A stretch of DNA of 64,000 nt from Odontocerum albicorne (GCA_949825065.1 OX463859.1:2949137-3013136); one strand, 5' to 3'. Counted from the stretch's first letter, positions 10,622 through 21,776 are shown. Program-made: numbers and translations. Notes: generated by a model from the letters alone, not told the origin.

Positions 10622-10862
10622 AAGGTGCATGGCCGCGCGGTAACATAATTGACTTTCATGCGGAAGGTCTTCGGTTTGAACCCCACGCTATGCTACACCT
10701 CTCGAATATCACAGACATTTTTTTTTCGCCTAATATTCGGGGGTATAAGGATACCAATGACTTCAGTCATATCTATTCTTTCAAAAAAGAGGGGTAAAAA
10801 CATACCAGTGTGTTCCGGTCGTCTCACTTCGGGCTGCCATTGGATCTAATATAGCAGTGTGG
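10622..10862 (+). mobile_element. Second SINE-like family, right arm of an inverted pair
   Basis: Plus-strand counterpart of 10283-10505, sharing 'cggtttgaacccc', 'tattcgggggtataag' and 'atgacttcagtc'. It carries a tRNA-like head ('gcatggccgcgcggtaac') before the B-box. The arms are perhaps 75-80 percent alike by eye. Confidence 0.6.
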
Positions 10863-10984
10863 CGAGTGAGTTTGCTGATGCACAGTGAGTTAGTGAGTTG
10901 CAACGACTAACTCACTTAAAAAAAAACCTCCACGGCACAGTTTCACTTTCCAACTGACAACTGAATTGACGTTGGAATAGCGAG

Positions 10985-11105
10985 GGGATCCTCGATTACG
11001 AGGCTCAACAACGACGATGATGTCTTTGTTCAGAACTGATACCTCAAAAATCAAGATAACCATGAGAATGGCCAATTTCTAAATAGAAGAGAAACTTTGA
11101 AGAAT
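10985..11105 (+). repeat. Unclassified interspersed repeat, copy 1
   Basis: 'tctttgttcagaactgat' and 'ataaccatga' with a following 'agaagagaaactttga' align with 15460-15555. A similar motif is, to my recollection, common in lepidopteran genomes, which weakly supports the taxonomic guess. Confidence 0.45.
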
Positions 11106-11975
11106 ATGGAGAGTCACAAAATTAAAGCAGAAACCTTTGTTAAAAATAAGGAAATAATTTTAAAATACAAAAATCAAATCTGGTTGACCTTTCGTCACCC
11201 AATCCTCCTCTGTCTGCAAAAAAATATTTATCATCACCGATTATTATTTTTAGCAATCCGCAACCGAATTCCGGTAACGTTCATGACGTTTCAACACAAA
11301 ATAGCTCTTGCGATGAACAAAGAAGGCGAACCTCCTCCTTCATATCTCGGCTGCCTGCTGACAACAGCCATTCCATTTATGAAGCGAGACTTCTTACAAT
11401 ACCTCTTGATGGTAATTGCCACTAATGGGCTATATTTAGCAGCCGCTCGCTAATTAGTTTTGTTACAATTGTCATGTGCTCTCGCTTCTTTTATTATTAC
11501 AATTACTACAATTTAAATAATTAACTGTAAATAACAGTTTTCGTCGTTGACAGAAAATTATTATGACAGTAAAATCGACATCAATGGATAGTTCGGTACG
11601 ATCCCACCACCACCAACGATGGTATGGAGGACCAAATAAGTTAGCATTCAGCACGATCTACACTAACATCACATAGTGACAAAGAAGGAACAGCACAAAG
11701 AACTCCTCCGGTGGCGACAAACCTGAGTGAAAAGAATAATAGAGATTTCGGACTTAGGTCCGACGTTACGAAAGAAGGAAAATAACTCACAGCGCAGTTT
11801 ATGTACTTATAAAGTGGATTAACCTTTTCAGACCTGGCGTCCATCATAATGGACACAGAGATTATATGCATTTTGTAAACAGCTTTGTGACATATTTCTG
11901 TTTTCAGATAGCACTGTATTATCGACTTCAAACGTTTTGGGCACCATCTATCTAAACTAATACGACACAATGTTG
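11106..11975. other. No convincing gene
   Basis: A 118-codon open frame at 11097-11453 (+) and a 160-codon one at 11641-12123 (-) are present. Neither resembles a family I know; the first overlaps a repeat at its start and the second runs into a transposon. I treat both as chance frames. Confidence 0.4.
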
Positions 11976-11977
11976 TA

Positions 11978-12519
11978 AAGGGTCTTTCAAATTGAGCGTT
12001 TTTTTTATTCTTGGATAAAACACAGATGGTGTCGCGAATTTGCCTGGATCTTGTGACATTTGAGAAGTGTAATGTATGACATTTATAAAAATGGACTCGT
12101 ATACAATACAACAACGCGTTCAAATTGTTGAATTATTTTATGTATTGTAATCTCCGGAAACGGTTATGTTAATTGGCCATCAAGATCACGTGATCTAACA
12201 CTTTTTGACTATTTTCTCTGGGGTTACGTGAAAAACAAGGTCTATAAGAATGACCCCCGATCAATTACTGAGCTGACGGACGAAATTATTCGCGTTATTG
12301 GTGAGCTAGAACCGCAATTATGCCAAAATGTCATCGAGAATTTTGACAAAAGAGTGGACATCTGTGGCGCTGCAAGAGGTGGATATTGTTTTTTTTTTGT
12401 TTATGTCATTATACTTCAATGACCAATAAAAAGTTTTTTGAAATCAAAGCAAATTGTGTGTTTTATTAAAAAAATTTAAAAAAATTAATTTAAAAAACCG
12501 CTCAAATTGAAAGGCCCTT
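11978..12519 (+). mobile_element. Tc1/mariner-type element with transposase remnant, copy 1
   Basis: TA at 11976-11977 and 12520-12521 flanks inverted ends 'aagggtctttcaaattgagc' and, on the right complement, 'aagggcctttcaatttgagc'. The interior encodes the end of a transposase (12165-12422). The homologous copy at 42617-43203 lies in the opposite orientation. At 542 bp this is an internally deleted derivative, since full elements of this superfamily are usually 1.2-1.5 kb or longer. Confidence 0.85.
12165..12422 (+). pseudogene. Tc1/mariner-type transposase C-terminal remnant
   Basis: The frame reads VNWPSRSRDLTLFDYFLWGY, then VKNKVYKNDPRSITEL, then RVIGELEPQLCQNVIENFDK. The 'WP-RS-DLTPLDYFLWGYVK' block contains the last acidic catalytic position region of IS630-Tc1-mariner transposases from arthropods. 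The N-terminal DNA-binding part and first catalytic aspartates are gone. The block has 'LTLFDY' where 42803-43117 has 'LTPLDY'. Confidence 0.8.
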
Positions 12520-12521
12520 TA

Positions 12522-13250
12522 TTTTGTGTAAATAATACACTGTCATAAATAAATATAAATAAATAATAATAACTTGCACGTGCAACGATGAAGCGCTATT
12601 TCCATGCCTTCTCCAGTAGTTTAAACCGTAAGGCTCTATTCGCGGGGTCAAAATGACGTAAAAAGAAGATTTGAATGTTCTCGAGACATTTTATCAATCA
12701 TTCGCAACCTCTTTTATCAAATGTTGATTCTGTTCTATAGTATATTGAACCTAACCCTAGATGCAACAGGATATGGCTAACCCTAGATGCAACAGGATAT
12801 ACCTAACCTTAGATGCAACATGATATGTCACAAATGAGCTTAATATTAATAAAAGGACAATTCATATAGCGCCGTTTAGAAAACAAACTCTTCTCAAGGG
12901 CGCGTTAACTCGAGTTTCGAAACAGATATAATTTATTGACAGGTTGTAAATATTACAAAAGAAGTATAAAGATAGGAAAGTGGTGGCTGTAGCCATTTGA
13001 TTTGGCACTTCTCCCAATCTACATATGTTTAGGAAAACATATATGGTAGGAAAACTGCAGAAAATATATACGATTATCATTTTCAGTAACACTAACGACA
13101 AGTTCCGTAATCCCCCACTTTGTATTGCGCCTTTTATTATACTCGTCAAAGGTAATGGGCATTACATACATACCATCACGTAGTCTCCCTGTCGGTGGGC
13201 GGAGAGGAGAGATTGCCAGATTTTCCTATCGCAACGAAGATTTTTCGCCT
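12522..13250. other. No recognisable feature except a short triplication
   Basis: At about 12747-12826 a ~27-bp unit ('cctaaccctagatgcaacag') occurs three times. Antisense matches to the 'acgctctgt...cctgtcggtgg' repeat family appear near 13160-13260. No gene is seen. Confidence 0.5.
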
Positions 13251-13254
13251 CTTC

Positions 13255-13480
13255 TACATACATACATAACTTTTGACGTTTGCTTCTTTAAAAATATCAC
13301 ACACTTGATCTTTCCTTGATCTTCCTCTACCAAGCCTTCCACTCACATTTGCACTGCATATTTGTTTTTCTAGTCTTCCTTCAATCATTTGTTCCACATG
13401 CACAAACAATCTCAGAGTACAATTCTTCATCTTACTTAACACATGCATTCTGTCATATATGCAAGTGATATAATTGTGAT
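13255..13480 (-). pseudogene. RTE-like reverse transcriptase C-terminal relic
   Basis: The minus strand reads CTLRLFVHVEQMIEGRLEKQ then GRLGRGRSRKDQVCDIFKEA, paralleling the 'LRWFGHVERM-E-RL-K-I' and 'GRGRPR--W-D' patches of RTE elements. Frames are worn and no catalytic domain remains. Confidence 0.6.
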
Positions 13481-14160
13481 TTCTTATGTTCAAAATTAAT
13501 CTCAGATGAACACTTTAAGATGCAGTTGATGATGATGTTCATAAAGATAGAGGTACTTTGATGCAGGCGCAAGGAACATTACGACACGAGCAGACGGAGA
13601 GTCATGCAGTGAGGTGATAATCGGAAGTCAACGTTCTTGGCTCCATCGAGATAAGGCTGCCCGTGGCCCGCGGCTCGCTACCTTCTGTGGCCGCTTCATG
13701 GCTACTGGCACCACTCTCTGTAATCTGTTGATCTAACGTTAAGCACACATTACTATCACAAAGGAAGGTGCTTTATCGCTACCCACTATCTTGAAGTTTA
13801 CGGTTTATATTCCTATTATATAAAGCAGATCCAAGACGAGGTATTTAGGTGTCTGGGACGTCCATTCGAAAACACGCCCCATAATAAGATATCATTTTAT
13901 CTACTCCAGACTTCAAAAAAAATTAAATCGACATAAAGAGCCACTTTAATCCACAATATAAATCAACGGATGATAATTAAAATTTCAAATATTGTAATAA
14001 TTAGTTTATTTTTCGAGCATTCAGGACATCAAAATCCTCAATAGAATTAATCATAATAATTTAAGTTCATAGTCAAATGTTCAATAGAGAGAAAAGCCAA
14101 ATTTGATAATCTTTCTTGTCCAAGTATATGATATATGTCAAATAAGTTTTGATTATTTTG
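13481..14160. other. No recognisable feature
   Basis: Mixed unique-looking sequence with a moderately GC-rich patch near 13650-13700 and no coding signal. Confidence 0.5.
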
Positions 14161-14164
14161 AATT

Positions 14165-15115
14165 TACTAAAACTTATTTCCCGTGTATAGACATGTGTCA
14201 ATCTCTCTCTTCCCACGTTTAGACATGTGTCAATCTCTCTCTTCCCGTGTATACCATAGATATGTGTCAATCTCTCTCTTCCCGTGTATACCATAGATAT
14301 GTGTCAATCTCTCTCTTCCCGTGTATACCATAGATATGTGTCAATCTCTCTCTTCCCGTGTATATACATGTCTCAATCTCTCTCTTCCCATGTATAGACA
14401 TGTGTCAATCACTCTCTTGTCAAAAAATAGACCATAAATAAGTTTGGTTATTTTGAATTTACTCAAACTTCTTTCATGTGGACAGACATGTGTGAATCTC
14501 TCTCTTCCCGTGTATAGACATATGTCAATCTCTCTCTTCCCGTGTATAGACATGTGTCAATCTCTCTCTTCCCGTGTATACCATAGATATGTGTCAATCT
14601 CTCTCTTCCCATGTATAGACATGTGTCAATCACTCTCTTGTCAAAAATAGACCATAAATAAGTTTGGTTATTTTGAATTTACTCAAACTTCTTTCATGTG
14701 GACAAACATGTGTAAATCTCTCTCTTCCCGTGTATAGACGTATGTCAATCTCTCTCTTCCCGTGTATAGACATGTGTCAATCTCTCTCTTCCCGTGTATA
14801 CCATAGATATGTGTCAATCTCTCTCTTCCCATGTATAGACATGTGTCAATCACTCTCTTGTCAAAAATAGACCATAAATAAGTTTGGTTATTTTGAATTT
14901 ACTCAAACTTCTTTCATGTGGACAAACATGTGTAAATCTCTCTCTTCCCGTGTATAGACGTATGTCAATCTCTCTCTTCCCGTGTATAGACATGTGTCAA
15001 TCTCTCTTTTCCCATGTATACTATAGAAATGTGTCAATCTCTCTCTTCCCATGTATAGACATGTGTAAATCTCTCTCTTGTCAAAAAATAGACCATAAAT
15101 ATGTTTTGATTTGTT
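14165..15115. repeat. Minisatellite of ~32/37-bp units with a 220-bp higher-order period
   Basis: The unit is close to 'tctctctcttcccgtgtata' plus 'gacatgtgtcaa', with a longer variant containing 'ccatagata'. From 14444 three 220-bp blocks follow at 14444, 14664 and 14884, nearly identical, each opening with 'ttttgaatttactcaaactt'. Open frames inside the blocks restart at the same 220-bp offset, confirming the period. No gene is implied. Confidence 0.95.
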
Positions 15116-15459
15116 TTAATTTACAAAAACGTCTTTCAAGTGGCCACGGGTATTGATAAAAATATACGGAATGCAATATCAATATTGGAACATATCAATT
15201 ATTTTGTATTTTTTCCAAATTTTTGGCGGCTGATTTTGACCCTTTATATCTACTATTATATTTATATCGCGCCTGGGGCGTGCTCTGCTGGCCCCAACAG
15301 AGCTGAGATGTTATCTGTTATTAAAAAAAATAAGAGTACTTTGCATATATAAATTCGACTAGAAAAATATTAAATCCTACAACTTATATTGCAGGAGAAA
15401 ATTCAGGGTAAGTGCAGGAAGACGACTACAACTTAAAGGAGTAGTTTCTCTTTATTACC

Positions 15460-15555
15460 ATAGCTTTGTTCAGAGCTGCTGCTTCAAAGTGTAATATAAC
15501 CATGATGATCGCCACTCTCCGAAGAGGAGAGGAACTTTATAAAAGATGAAGATTT
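15460..15555 (+). repeat. Unclassified interspersed repeat, copy 2
   Basis: 'agctttgttcagagctg', 'aaccatgatgatcgccac' and 'gaggagaggaactttataaa' correspond to 10985-11105. Confidence 0.45.
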
Positions 15556-15603
15556 TCATCACTTGTTTCCAGTTTTCATTTTAATATTTTGATTTGGTAA
15601 GTT

Positions 15604-16567
15604 GATCAGTGATCCCAGTATTCTCCAAATATTCGATCGATTCAGTAAGTGGATCAGTGATCCCAGTATTCTCCAAATATTCGATCGATTTGGTAAGTAG
15701 ATCAGTGATCCCAGTATTGTCCAAATATTCGATCGATTTGGTAAGTAGATCGATCAGTGATCCCAGTATTCTCCAAATATTCGATCGATTTAGTAAGTGG
15801 ATCAGTGATCCCAGTATTCTCCAAATATTCGATCGATTTGGTAAGTAGATCAGTGATCCCAGTATTGTCCAAATATTCGATCGATTTGGTAAGTAGATCA
15901 GTGATCCCAGTATTGTCCAAATATTCGATCGATTTGGTAAGTAGATTGATCAGTGATCCCAGTATTCTCCAAATATTCGATCGATTTAGTAAGTGGATCA
16001 GTGATCCCAGTATTCTCCAAATATTCGATCGATTTGGTAAGTAGATCAGTGATCCCAGTATTGTCCAAATATTCGATCGATTTGGTAAGTAGATCAGTGA
16101 TCCCAGTATTGTCCAAATATTCGATCGATTTGGTAAGTAGATTGATCAGTGATCCCAGTATTCTCCAAATATTCGATCGATTTAGTAAGTGGATCAGTGA
16201 TACCAGTATTCTCCAAATATTCGATCGATTTGGTAAGTAGATCAGTGATCCCAGTATTGTCCAAATATTCGATCGATTTGGTAAGTAGATCAGTGATCCC
16301 AGTATTGTTCAAATATTCGATCGATTTGGTAACTGGATCAGTGATCCCAGTATTCCCCAAATATTCGATCAATTTGGTAACTGGATCAGTGATCCCAGTA
16401 TTCTTCAAATATTCGATCGATTTGGTAAGTAGATCAGTGATCTCAGTATTCTCTAAATATTCGATCGATTTGGTAAGTAGATCAGTGATTGCAGTATTCT
16501 CCAAATATTCGATCGATTTGGTAAGTAGATCAGTGATCCCAGTATTCTCAAAATATTCGATCGATTT
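15604..16567. repeat. 48-bp minisatellite with 196-bp higher-order period
   Basis: About twenty units contain 'gatcagtgatcccagtattc' followed by 'tccaaatattcgatcgattt' and 'ggtaagta'. Periodic units carry an extra 'gatc' or 'gatt', so four units make 196 bp, and blocks repeat at 15757, 15953 and 16149. Because 48 is a multiple of three, long frames are open on both strands (plus: SIDLVSRSVIPVLSKY; minus: KSIEYLDNTGITDLLT). I read this as a consequence of the period and not as a repeat protein. Confidence 0.95.
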
Positions 16568-17104
16568 CATGATTGATTCGCAAACATTAACATTACATAT
16601 TGTAATTTTTAGTAAAATCAATGTTTTTAAAGCTACTTTGGAGCAGAAACATTGTTACAGCTCCTTTTAAATCAAATATAGCATACTATTCAAATATTCT
16701 ATTATATAATATGTGCTCGTAAAACGTATTAACAGCGTTACTTTATAGCTACTCTTGATGAAGTGTGCTACTTTTAAATCGAAAGTAACATGATATTCAA
16801 GTTTTTTTTAGCAATACGTTACTTTATAAGGCTACTTTACAAATATTTTTAGAGATGCATTACTTTTTAACGCTATTTTACAGCTATTTTTGGATGAAAT
16901 GAGCTATTTTTGCCATATTTTTAACAAAAATTATGCATAATTAGATATGTGCTGCATCAATACGGTAAATAAAAGGCTTTTTTACAAAGATATTAAGCAA
17001 AAAAAAGGTGAAAAATAATATTTTTTAAATTTTATCTACCATTAATAACTTTACGGAATTATTATAAATAATTAAATTTCAAATTGAGCTTGGATCAAAT
17101 GTGT
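16568..17104. other. AT-rich sequence with degenerate repeats
   Basis: Loose ~65-bp repetition of motifs such as 'ttactttatagctact' and 'gctatttttg' between 16735 and 16930. No coding signal. Confidence 0.5.
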
Positions 17105-17106
17105 TA

Positions 17107-17321
17107 TAGTTCGGAAATTCTAGGATGAGTCCTGTAACAACTCACAAATTAGCCCCAATACAACCTTGTAACGATGTTCAGTAATTTTAATTATTTTATC
17201 AACTTTAATATAAGCCTCAATTCTAATAAATAGCAAGTTATTTAGGTAAATACAATACATAAGGTTGTATTGGGGCAAATTTGTGAGCTGTCACAGGACT
17301 CATCCTAGAATTTTCGAACTA
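17107..17321. mobile_element. 215-bp palindromic MITE, copy 1
   Basis: TA at 17105-17106 and 17322-17323 flanks 'tagttcggaaattctaggat' at one end and its near-complement at the other. The inverted ends extend ~65 bases through 'gccccaatacaacctt', leaving a short core. Copies of exactly 215 bp lie at 18011-18225 and 37493-37707. Non-coding. Confidence 0.9.
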
Positions 17322-17717
17322 TAATTTAACATGTTTTTTTTTAAAACAAAACTGTGTATAATTGGATAGTTGCTGAAGTAATTGATTAAATTGAGTATTT
17401 CCAAATGAATAAATTAAAATAATTCAAACATTATTGAAATTTTATTATTATTTTTACCCGTTATTATATAACTTTGCAAAACGAATAGAGATAATTAAAT
17501 TTAATATTTAGCTTGGATTAAATGTGCTACTAACACATAAATCACGTTTTTTTTTAATATTAGGTGTTAACATAAATTGTGTCCGTTTTTTTTTTCAATT
17601 TAAAAATGAGCACCAAAAGTAAAAATAAATGGTAAATGTTATACGTCATTCGAAAGAAAATTTTCTGCTCTACAAGATGATGTGTTTGCTTTTACGTTAC
17701 ATATACTATTTTATTTG

Positions 17718-17888
17718 ATTACAAGCCTTCAAAATGAAATGTCAAGTAGACGAAAGTGAGCATTTTCGACACCTCCTTCTGTTCGCGTTCAATCGAGGGA
17801 ACAAAGCTGCCAAAGCTGCTCGCGATATTTGCGAAGTACACGGTGAAGATGCTATGAATGAAAGGACAGCTCGTTGATGGTTTTTGCG
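17718..17888 (+). pseudogene. Mariner transposase N-terminal remnant
   Basis: The plus frame reads SEHFRHLLLFAFNRGNKAAK then AARDICEVHGEDAMNERTAR, followed by an in-frame TGA at 17874-17876 and WFLRF. This is the first helix-turn-helix of mariner transposases ('HFRH-LL-EFNRGNKAAEAARNIC-VYGEDA--E-T---WF-RF'). The DDD catalytic domain has been deleted, so only the DNA-binding start survives. Confidence 0.85.
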
Positions 17889-18010
17889 TTTCAAACACAA
17901 TATCTTGTAGAGCAGAAAATTTTCTTTCGAATGACGTATTACATTTACCATTTTGTTTTACTTTTGGCACACACTTTTAAATTGGAAAAAAACGGACTCA
18001 ACTTATGTTA

Positions 18011-18225
18011 TAGTTCGGAAATTCTAGGATGAGTCCTGTGACAGCTCACAAATTTGCCCCAATACAACCAAATGTAATATATTTACCTAAATAACTTGCT
18101 ATTTATTAGAATTGAGGCTTATATTAAAGTTGATAAAATAATTAAAATAACTGAACATCTTTACAAGGTTGTATTGGGGCAAATTTGTGAGCTATCACAG
18201 GACTCATTCTAGATTTTCCGAACTA
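18011..18225. mobile_element. 215-bp palindromic MITE, copy 2, nested in the mariner relic
   Basis: It is flanked by TA at 18009-18010 and 18226-18227. The uninterrupted homologue at 31610-31623 reads 'cttatgttaacacc', which gives the empty site and fixes both borders to the base. It is close to the copies at 17107 and 37493 except for small changes such as 'gagctatcacag'. Confidence 0.95.
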
Positions 18226-18235
18226 TAACACCCAA

Positions 18236-18620
18236 TAAATCTTAATAATTCGATATGTAGCAATAAGGTAAATTAAGTTTTTTTTAAATAAATAAATCAA
18301 ATAAATTAAAGAATGGATAATATTATTTCCTTACCAATAAGCACTTTCCAAAATTAATAAAAGTAATTAATTTCTAATTAAACTTGTGATTTAATAACTC
18401 CCTGCGAAGTTTAAAAGCTTTGTTGGTTTTTAATTTGATATCTGTATGAGTTTGTATTGCACAAACAAGTTCGCGTTTTTAGTAATAGTTTTAACATTTT
18501 TCCTCCCTCCGTATCATATTTTTTTAATTACTGAAAGCGGTACAATACAATACTTACTTACTGAATAGTATCCAAACACACGGATCGGATGACAATCAAT
18601 ATACCAACGGGGCCACGGAG
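18236..18620. other. No recognisable feature
   Basis: AT-rich sequence leading into the next array. Confidence 0.5.
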
Positions 18621-18624
18621 GATT

Positions 18625-19235
18625 CAATGAATATATCTACGGAATAAAAAAACGTTGAAATGAGAATATCTACGGAATAAAAAAAACGTTGAAATGAGTA
18701 TATCTACGGAATGAAAAAAACTTGAAATGAGTATATCTACGGAATAAAAAAACGTTGAAATGAGAATATCTACGGAATAAAAAAAACGTTGAAATGAGTA
18801 TGTCGACGGAATAAAAAAACGTTGAAATGAGTATATCTACTGAATAAAAAAAAAACTTGAAATGAGTATATCTACGGAATTAAAAAAACGTTGAAATGAG
18901 TATATCAACGGAATAAAAAAACCATGAAATGAGTATATGATATCTACGGAATAAAAAAACGTTGAAATGAGTATATCTACGGATTTAAAAAATGTTGAAA
19001 TTAGTATATCTACGGAACAAAAAAAACGTTGAAATGAGTATATCTACGGGATAAAAAAACATTGAAATGAGTATATCTACGGAATAAAAAAACGTTGAAA
19101 TGAGTATATCTACGGAATCAAAAACCGTTTAAGTGAGTATATGATATCTACAGAATAAAAAAACGTTGAAATGGGTATATAATATATACGGAATAAAAAA
19201 CCGTTGAAATGAGTATATCTACGGAATAAAAAAAC
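18625..19235. repeat. ~33-bp minisatellite
   Basis: About eighteen units of 'gtatatctacggaataaaaa' plus 'aacgttgaaatga', with variation in A-run length and occasional 'gtatatgatatc' expansions. Non-coding. Confidence 0.95.
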
Positions 19236-19814
19236 ATTTCAAGACGATGTAAAAATACATATTTAAGAGAGAAGATATTAACATATCTGGGCTAATATCA
19301 AAGCACAATCTCAGTTGAGATACACTCCCACTAATAGAGGGCGAGTTCAGTCGCGAGGATATGTGTTGTTCAGCCCACACTCTTATAAGATCTTGCAATG
19401 ATATCGATTATTTGATAATACATACATATAATACTTATGTCAATAATATATAAACTGATGTAATTTATAGAAACAATTATTTGTATAAGAAAAATCACAT
19501 TATTTATATTGCTTCAGGTTTGTATTATATACAAAATCGCATATTGTTACAGAATACATTTTCCTCTGTTTACATTTTCCGCTGTAAATTACATCCATGT
19601 TTCAGTTTTTCCTGAAAATATTTTCTTTGGATAATTTATTTCATATAAAATATTTAAAAACTAAACCGATTGTTTCAACAAGTGTTTAATGTTCGCATAA
19701 ATCGAGCGTTGTTTATGATGTGAGGTTAATATCACATTATTCAAATTTCTTCTTTTGTGTATTACCTTTCAACATATCCGAATTGATAATACAGACACGT
19801 TGAAGAAAAATCTT
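19236..19814. other. No recognisable feature
   Basis: AT-rich, no shared repeats or frames seen. Confidence 0.45.
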
Positions 19815-19930
19815 AGCCTAGTTGGTAAGACGTCTGTCTCCCAGCCCGGTTGTTATGGGTTTAAATCCCGTTAGAATCAATATTTTTTAAAAACGATTCC
19901 TATCTGGTTTTCACTTAAGGAGATATTTTA
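19815..19930 (+). mobile_element. tRNA-derived SINE, truncated
   Basis: A-box-like 'cctagttggtaagacgtc' and B-box-like 'gggtttaaatccc' are followed by the conserved 'tctggttttcacttaagg'. The distal body is missing. Confidence 0.75.
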
Positions 19931-20630
19931 CTCTAGAGGCGTGAATTTCGGGCGTTTTTTCAGACTAAATAAAAAAAAAAAAAAAATTTGTTCGTTTAAA
20001 TTTTTAGCAGTTTATTTATTGGTGATTTGAGAATGTAAAAAAAAATTCAATTTTTTTTTTATTCAAGATATCAGCCGTCGTAAAAAAGAAAAAGGGGTTA
20101 AACTGGTCGACATGATTGGAGCCTTTTTGTAAATTTAAAACATAAATCATACATAGTTTCTTATTAAGAAATAAAGTCGTTATAGTTGGTACCAAATAAA
20201 AAAAAATCATAAAATAGTGGCAGTTTGAAATTTTTAATTTTTTTTACACTTTTTATAAATTTTTTAAAAATAGTAAAAAAAATAGTTTTTAATTTTTCAA
20301 GGTCGGAATGATATAAAAGCATTTATCAAAGTTTCATACCAAATTTGAAAGCAATCGGTTCGATAGAACTTGAGATTTTATGTCGAAAAAAGTAGTTTCG
20401 AGAAGAACGCGTTTAAAATTTTGAGATTATTGTCCGAGTCATTCCGGTGCGGCGTAATTGCTGCGTCATTTATAGCTATAACTTCGTAAATATTGAGAAT
20501 TTTAAAATTTCCTTTTGAGTACATATTTTTCAATGTCTAAACTTTAAGAATATACAAAAAAAATTCAAGAGTAGAATACCCCCTTAAAGAGCTTTAACAT
20601 ATTTCTGATTGTACATTATCGAGCTTTTGG
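19931..20630. other. No recognisable feature
   Basis: Very A/T-rich with long homopolymers and no support for genes or shared repeats. Confidence 0.45.
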
Positions 20631-20633
20631 ATT

Positions 20634-20824
20634 TTGAACTACTGGAGTAGACAAGGAACGTGTTTTGAACTATTGGAGTAGAGAAGGAACGTGTTTTGAA
20701 CTACTGGAGTAGACAAGGAACGTGTTTTGAACTACTGGAGTAGACAAGGAACGTGTTTTGAACTACTGGAGTAGACAAGGAACGTGTTTTGAACTACTGG
20801 AGTAGTCAAGGAACGTGTTTTTGA
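20634..20824. repeat. 31-bp tandem array
   Basis: Six near-identical units of 'gaactactggagtagacaag' plus 'gaacgtgtttt'. Confidence 0.95.
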
Positions 20825-20849
20825 TAATCACACACACTAGCAATACTAG

Positions 20850-21475
20850 AAAAGGACAATATTCCGATATTACAGATCCTGGGTCTACCATAATATTTTA
20901 ATAATAATAAAAACTATATAATTAGAATATTTGATCTACGATTCATGATAAATTCAGTATCTGTTATTTGAAGAAAACGTCACGTAAAGGGAAAAATATT
21001 CTCAAATAACAGATCCTGGGTCTGCTAAAATAATAATCATAACAATTAGAATATTTGATCTACGATTCATGATAAATTCAGTATCTGTTATTTGTAAAAA
21101 ACGTCGCATAAAGGGAACAATATTCTCAAATAACAGATCCTGGGTCTGCTAAAATAATAATCATAACAATTAGAATATTTGATCTACGATTCATGATAAA
21201 TTCAGTATCTGTTATTTGTAAAAAACTTCGCATAAAGGGAACAATATTCTCAAATAGCAGATCCTGGGTCTGCTAAAATAATAATCATAACAATTATCAT
21301 AGAATATATGGTAGTCTATTAAAGATAAATCCTGATTATTTTATTTTGAAATAACGTCCAAAAAAAAAGATAATATTCACAAATAACAGATCCCGGGTCG
21401 ACCACAAAAAGAATAATAAAATTTGCTTAGTATTTAAATCCAGGATCTGTTATTTGGGGAAAAAACATCTCAGGA
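20850..21475. repeat. ~123-bp tandem array with internal dyads
   Basis: Four to five units each contain 'aacagatcctgggtct', 'gatctacgattcatgataaa' and 'cagtatctgttattt'. Within each unit 'ataacagat' and 'atctgttat' face each other, so each repeat can fold. The last units are diverged. Confidence 0.9.
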
Positions 21476-21550
21476 AAATAATATGGAAAAGATTTTATTA
21501 AATATTTAAATGTGAAAAATCTACACTTAAATTTATATTAAAATAACAGG

Positions 21551-21611
21551 CTGTTTCGTTTTACAAAAGCATTGTCAAACAGTTTGGCAATGCTTTTGTA
21601 AAGTGAAACAG
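21551..21611. repeat. 61-bp hairpin
   Basis: The arms 21551-21574 ('ctgtttcgttttacaaaagc'...) and 21588-21611 are complementary apart from one or two positions, around a ~13-base loop. Not shared elsewhere in the window. Confidence 0.8.
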
Positions 21612-21654
21612 ACCGGTCACTTTAAATTAAGTTTATGGTGACAAACTCTTCCGA

Positions 21655-21776
21655 CCAACCAAGTATAACTAGACTGGAATCGTTTTAAAAAAAATCTGAG
21701 TTCCAGGGGGATTTGAACCCGGAATTTCCGGGCAGGGAGACAGGCGTCTTACCATCTAGGTCACAGAGGTCGTCGG
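21655..21776 (-). mobile_element. tRNA-derived SINE head, minus strand
   Basis: On the minus strand 'tgacctagatggtaagacgc' (A-box-like) and 'gggttcaaatccc' (B-box-like) precede 'cagattttttttaaaacgat'. This is the same family as 19815 and 36814. Confidence 0.75.

Larger units (their letters stand above)
17560..18235 (+). mobile_element. Mariner element relic interrupted by a 215-bp MITE
   Basis: The left end 'ttaggtgttaacataaattg' and the right end '...cttatgttaacacccaa' are inverted, with TA at 17558-17559 and 18236-18237. Subterminal inverted repeats include 'ttctgctctacaagat'. The interior holds the start of a mariner transposase (17718-17888). The right end is split by the MITE 18011-18225. 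A shorter, fully palindromic relative is at 31310-31623. Confidence 0.85.

Noticed and set aside
11097..11453. 118-codon + strand frame
   Set aside because: It begins in an interspersed repeat, has no recognisable domain and no splice or promoter context.
11641..12123. 160-codon minus-strand frame
   Set aside because: It overlaps the left third of a DNA transposon (from 11978) and reads antisense to it; chance frame.
14444..15156. Three similar small + strand frames (MVILNLLKLLSCGQTCVNLS...) 220 bp apart
   Set aside because: They reflect the 220-bp higher-order period of a minisatellite. They have no signal beyond the repeat.
16094..16621. 175-codon minus-strand frame with a 16-residue repeat (KSIEYLDNTGITDLLT)
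   Set aside because: It is the direct result of a 48-bp non-coding period. The opposite strand is equally open, and four-base insertions break the frame in neighbouring blocks.
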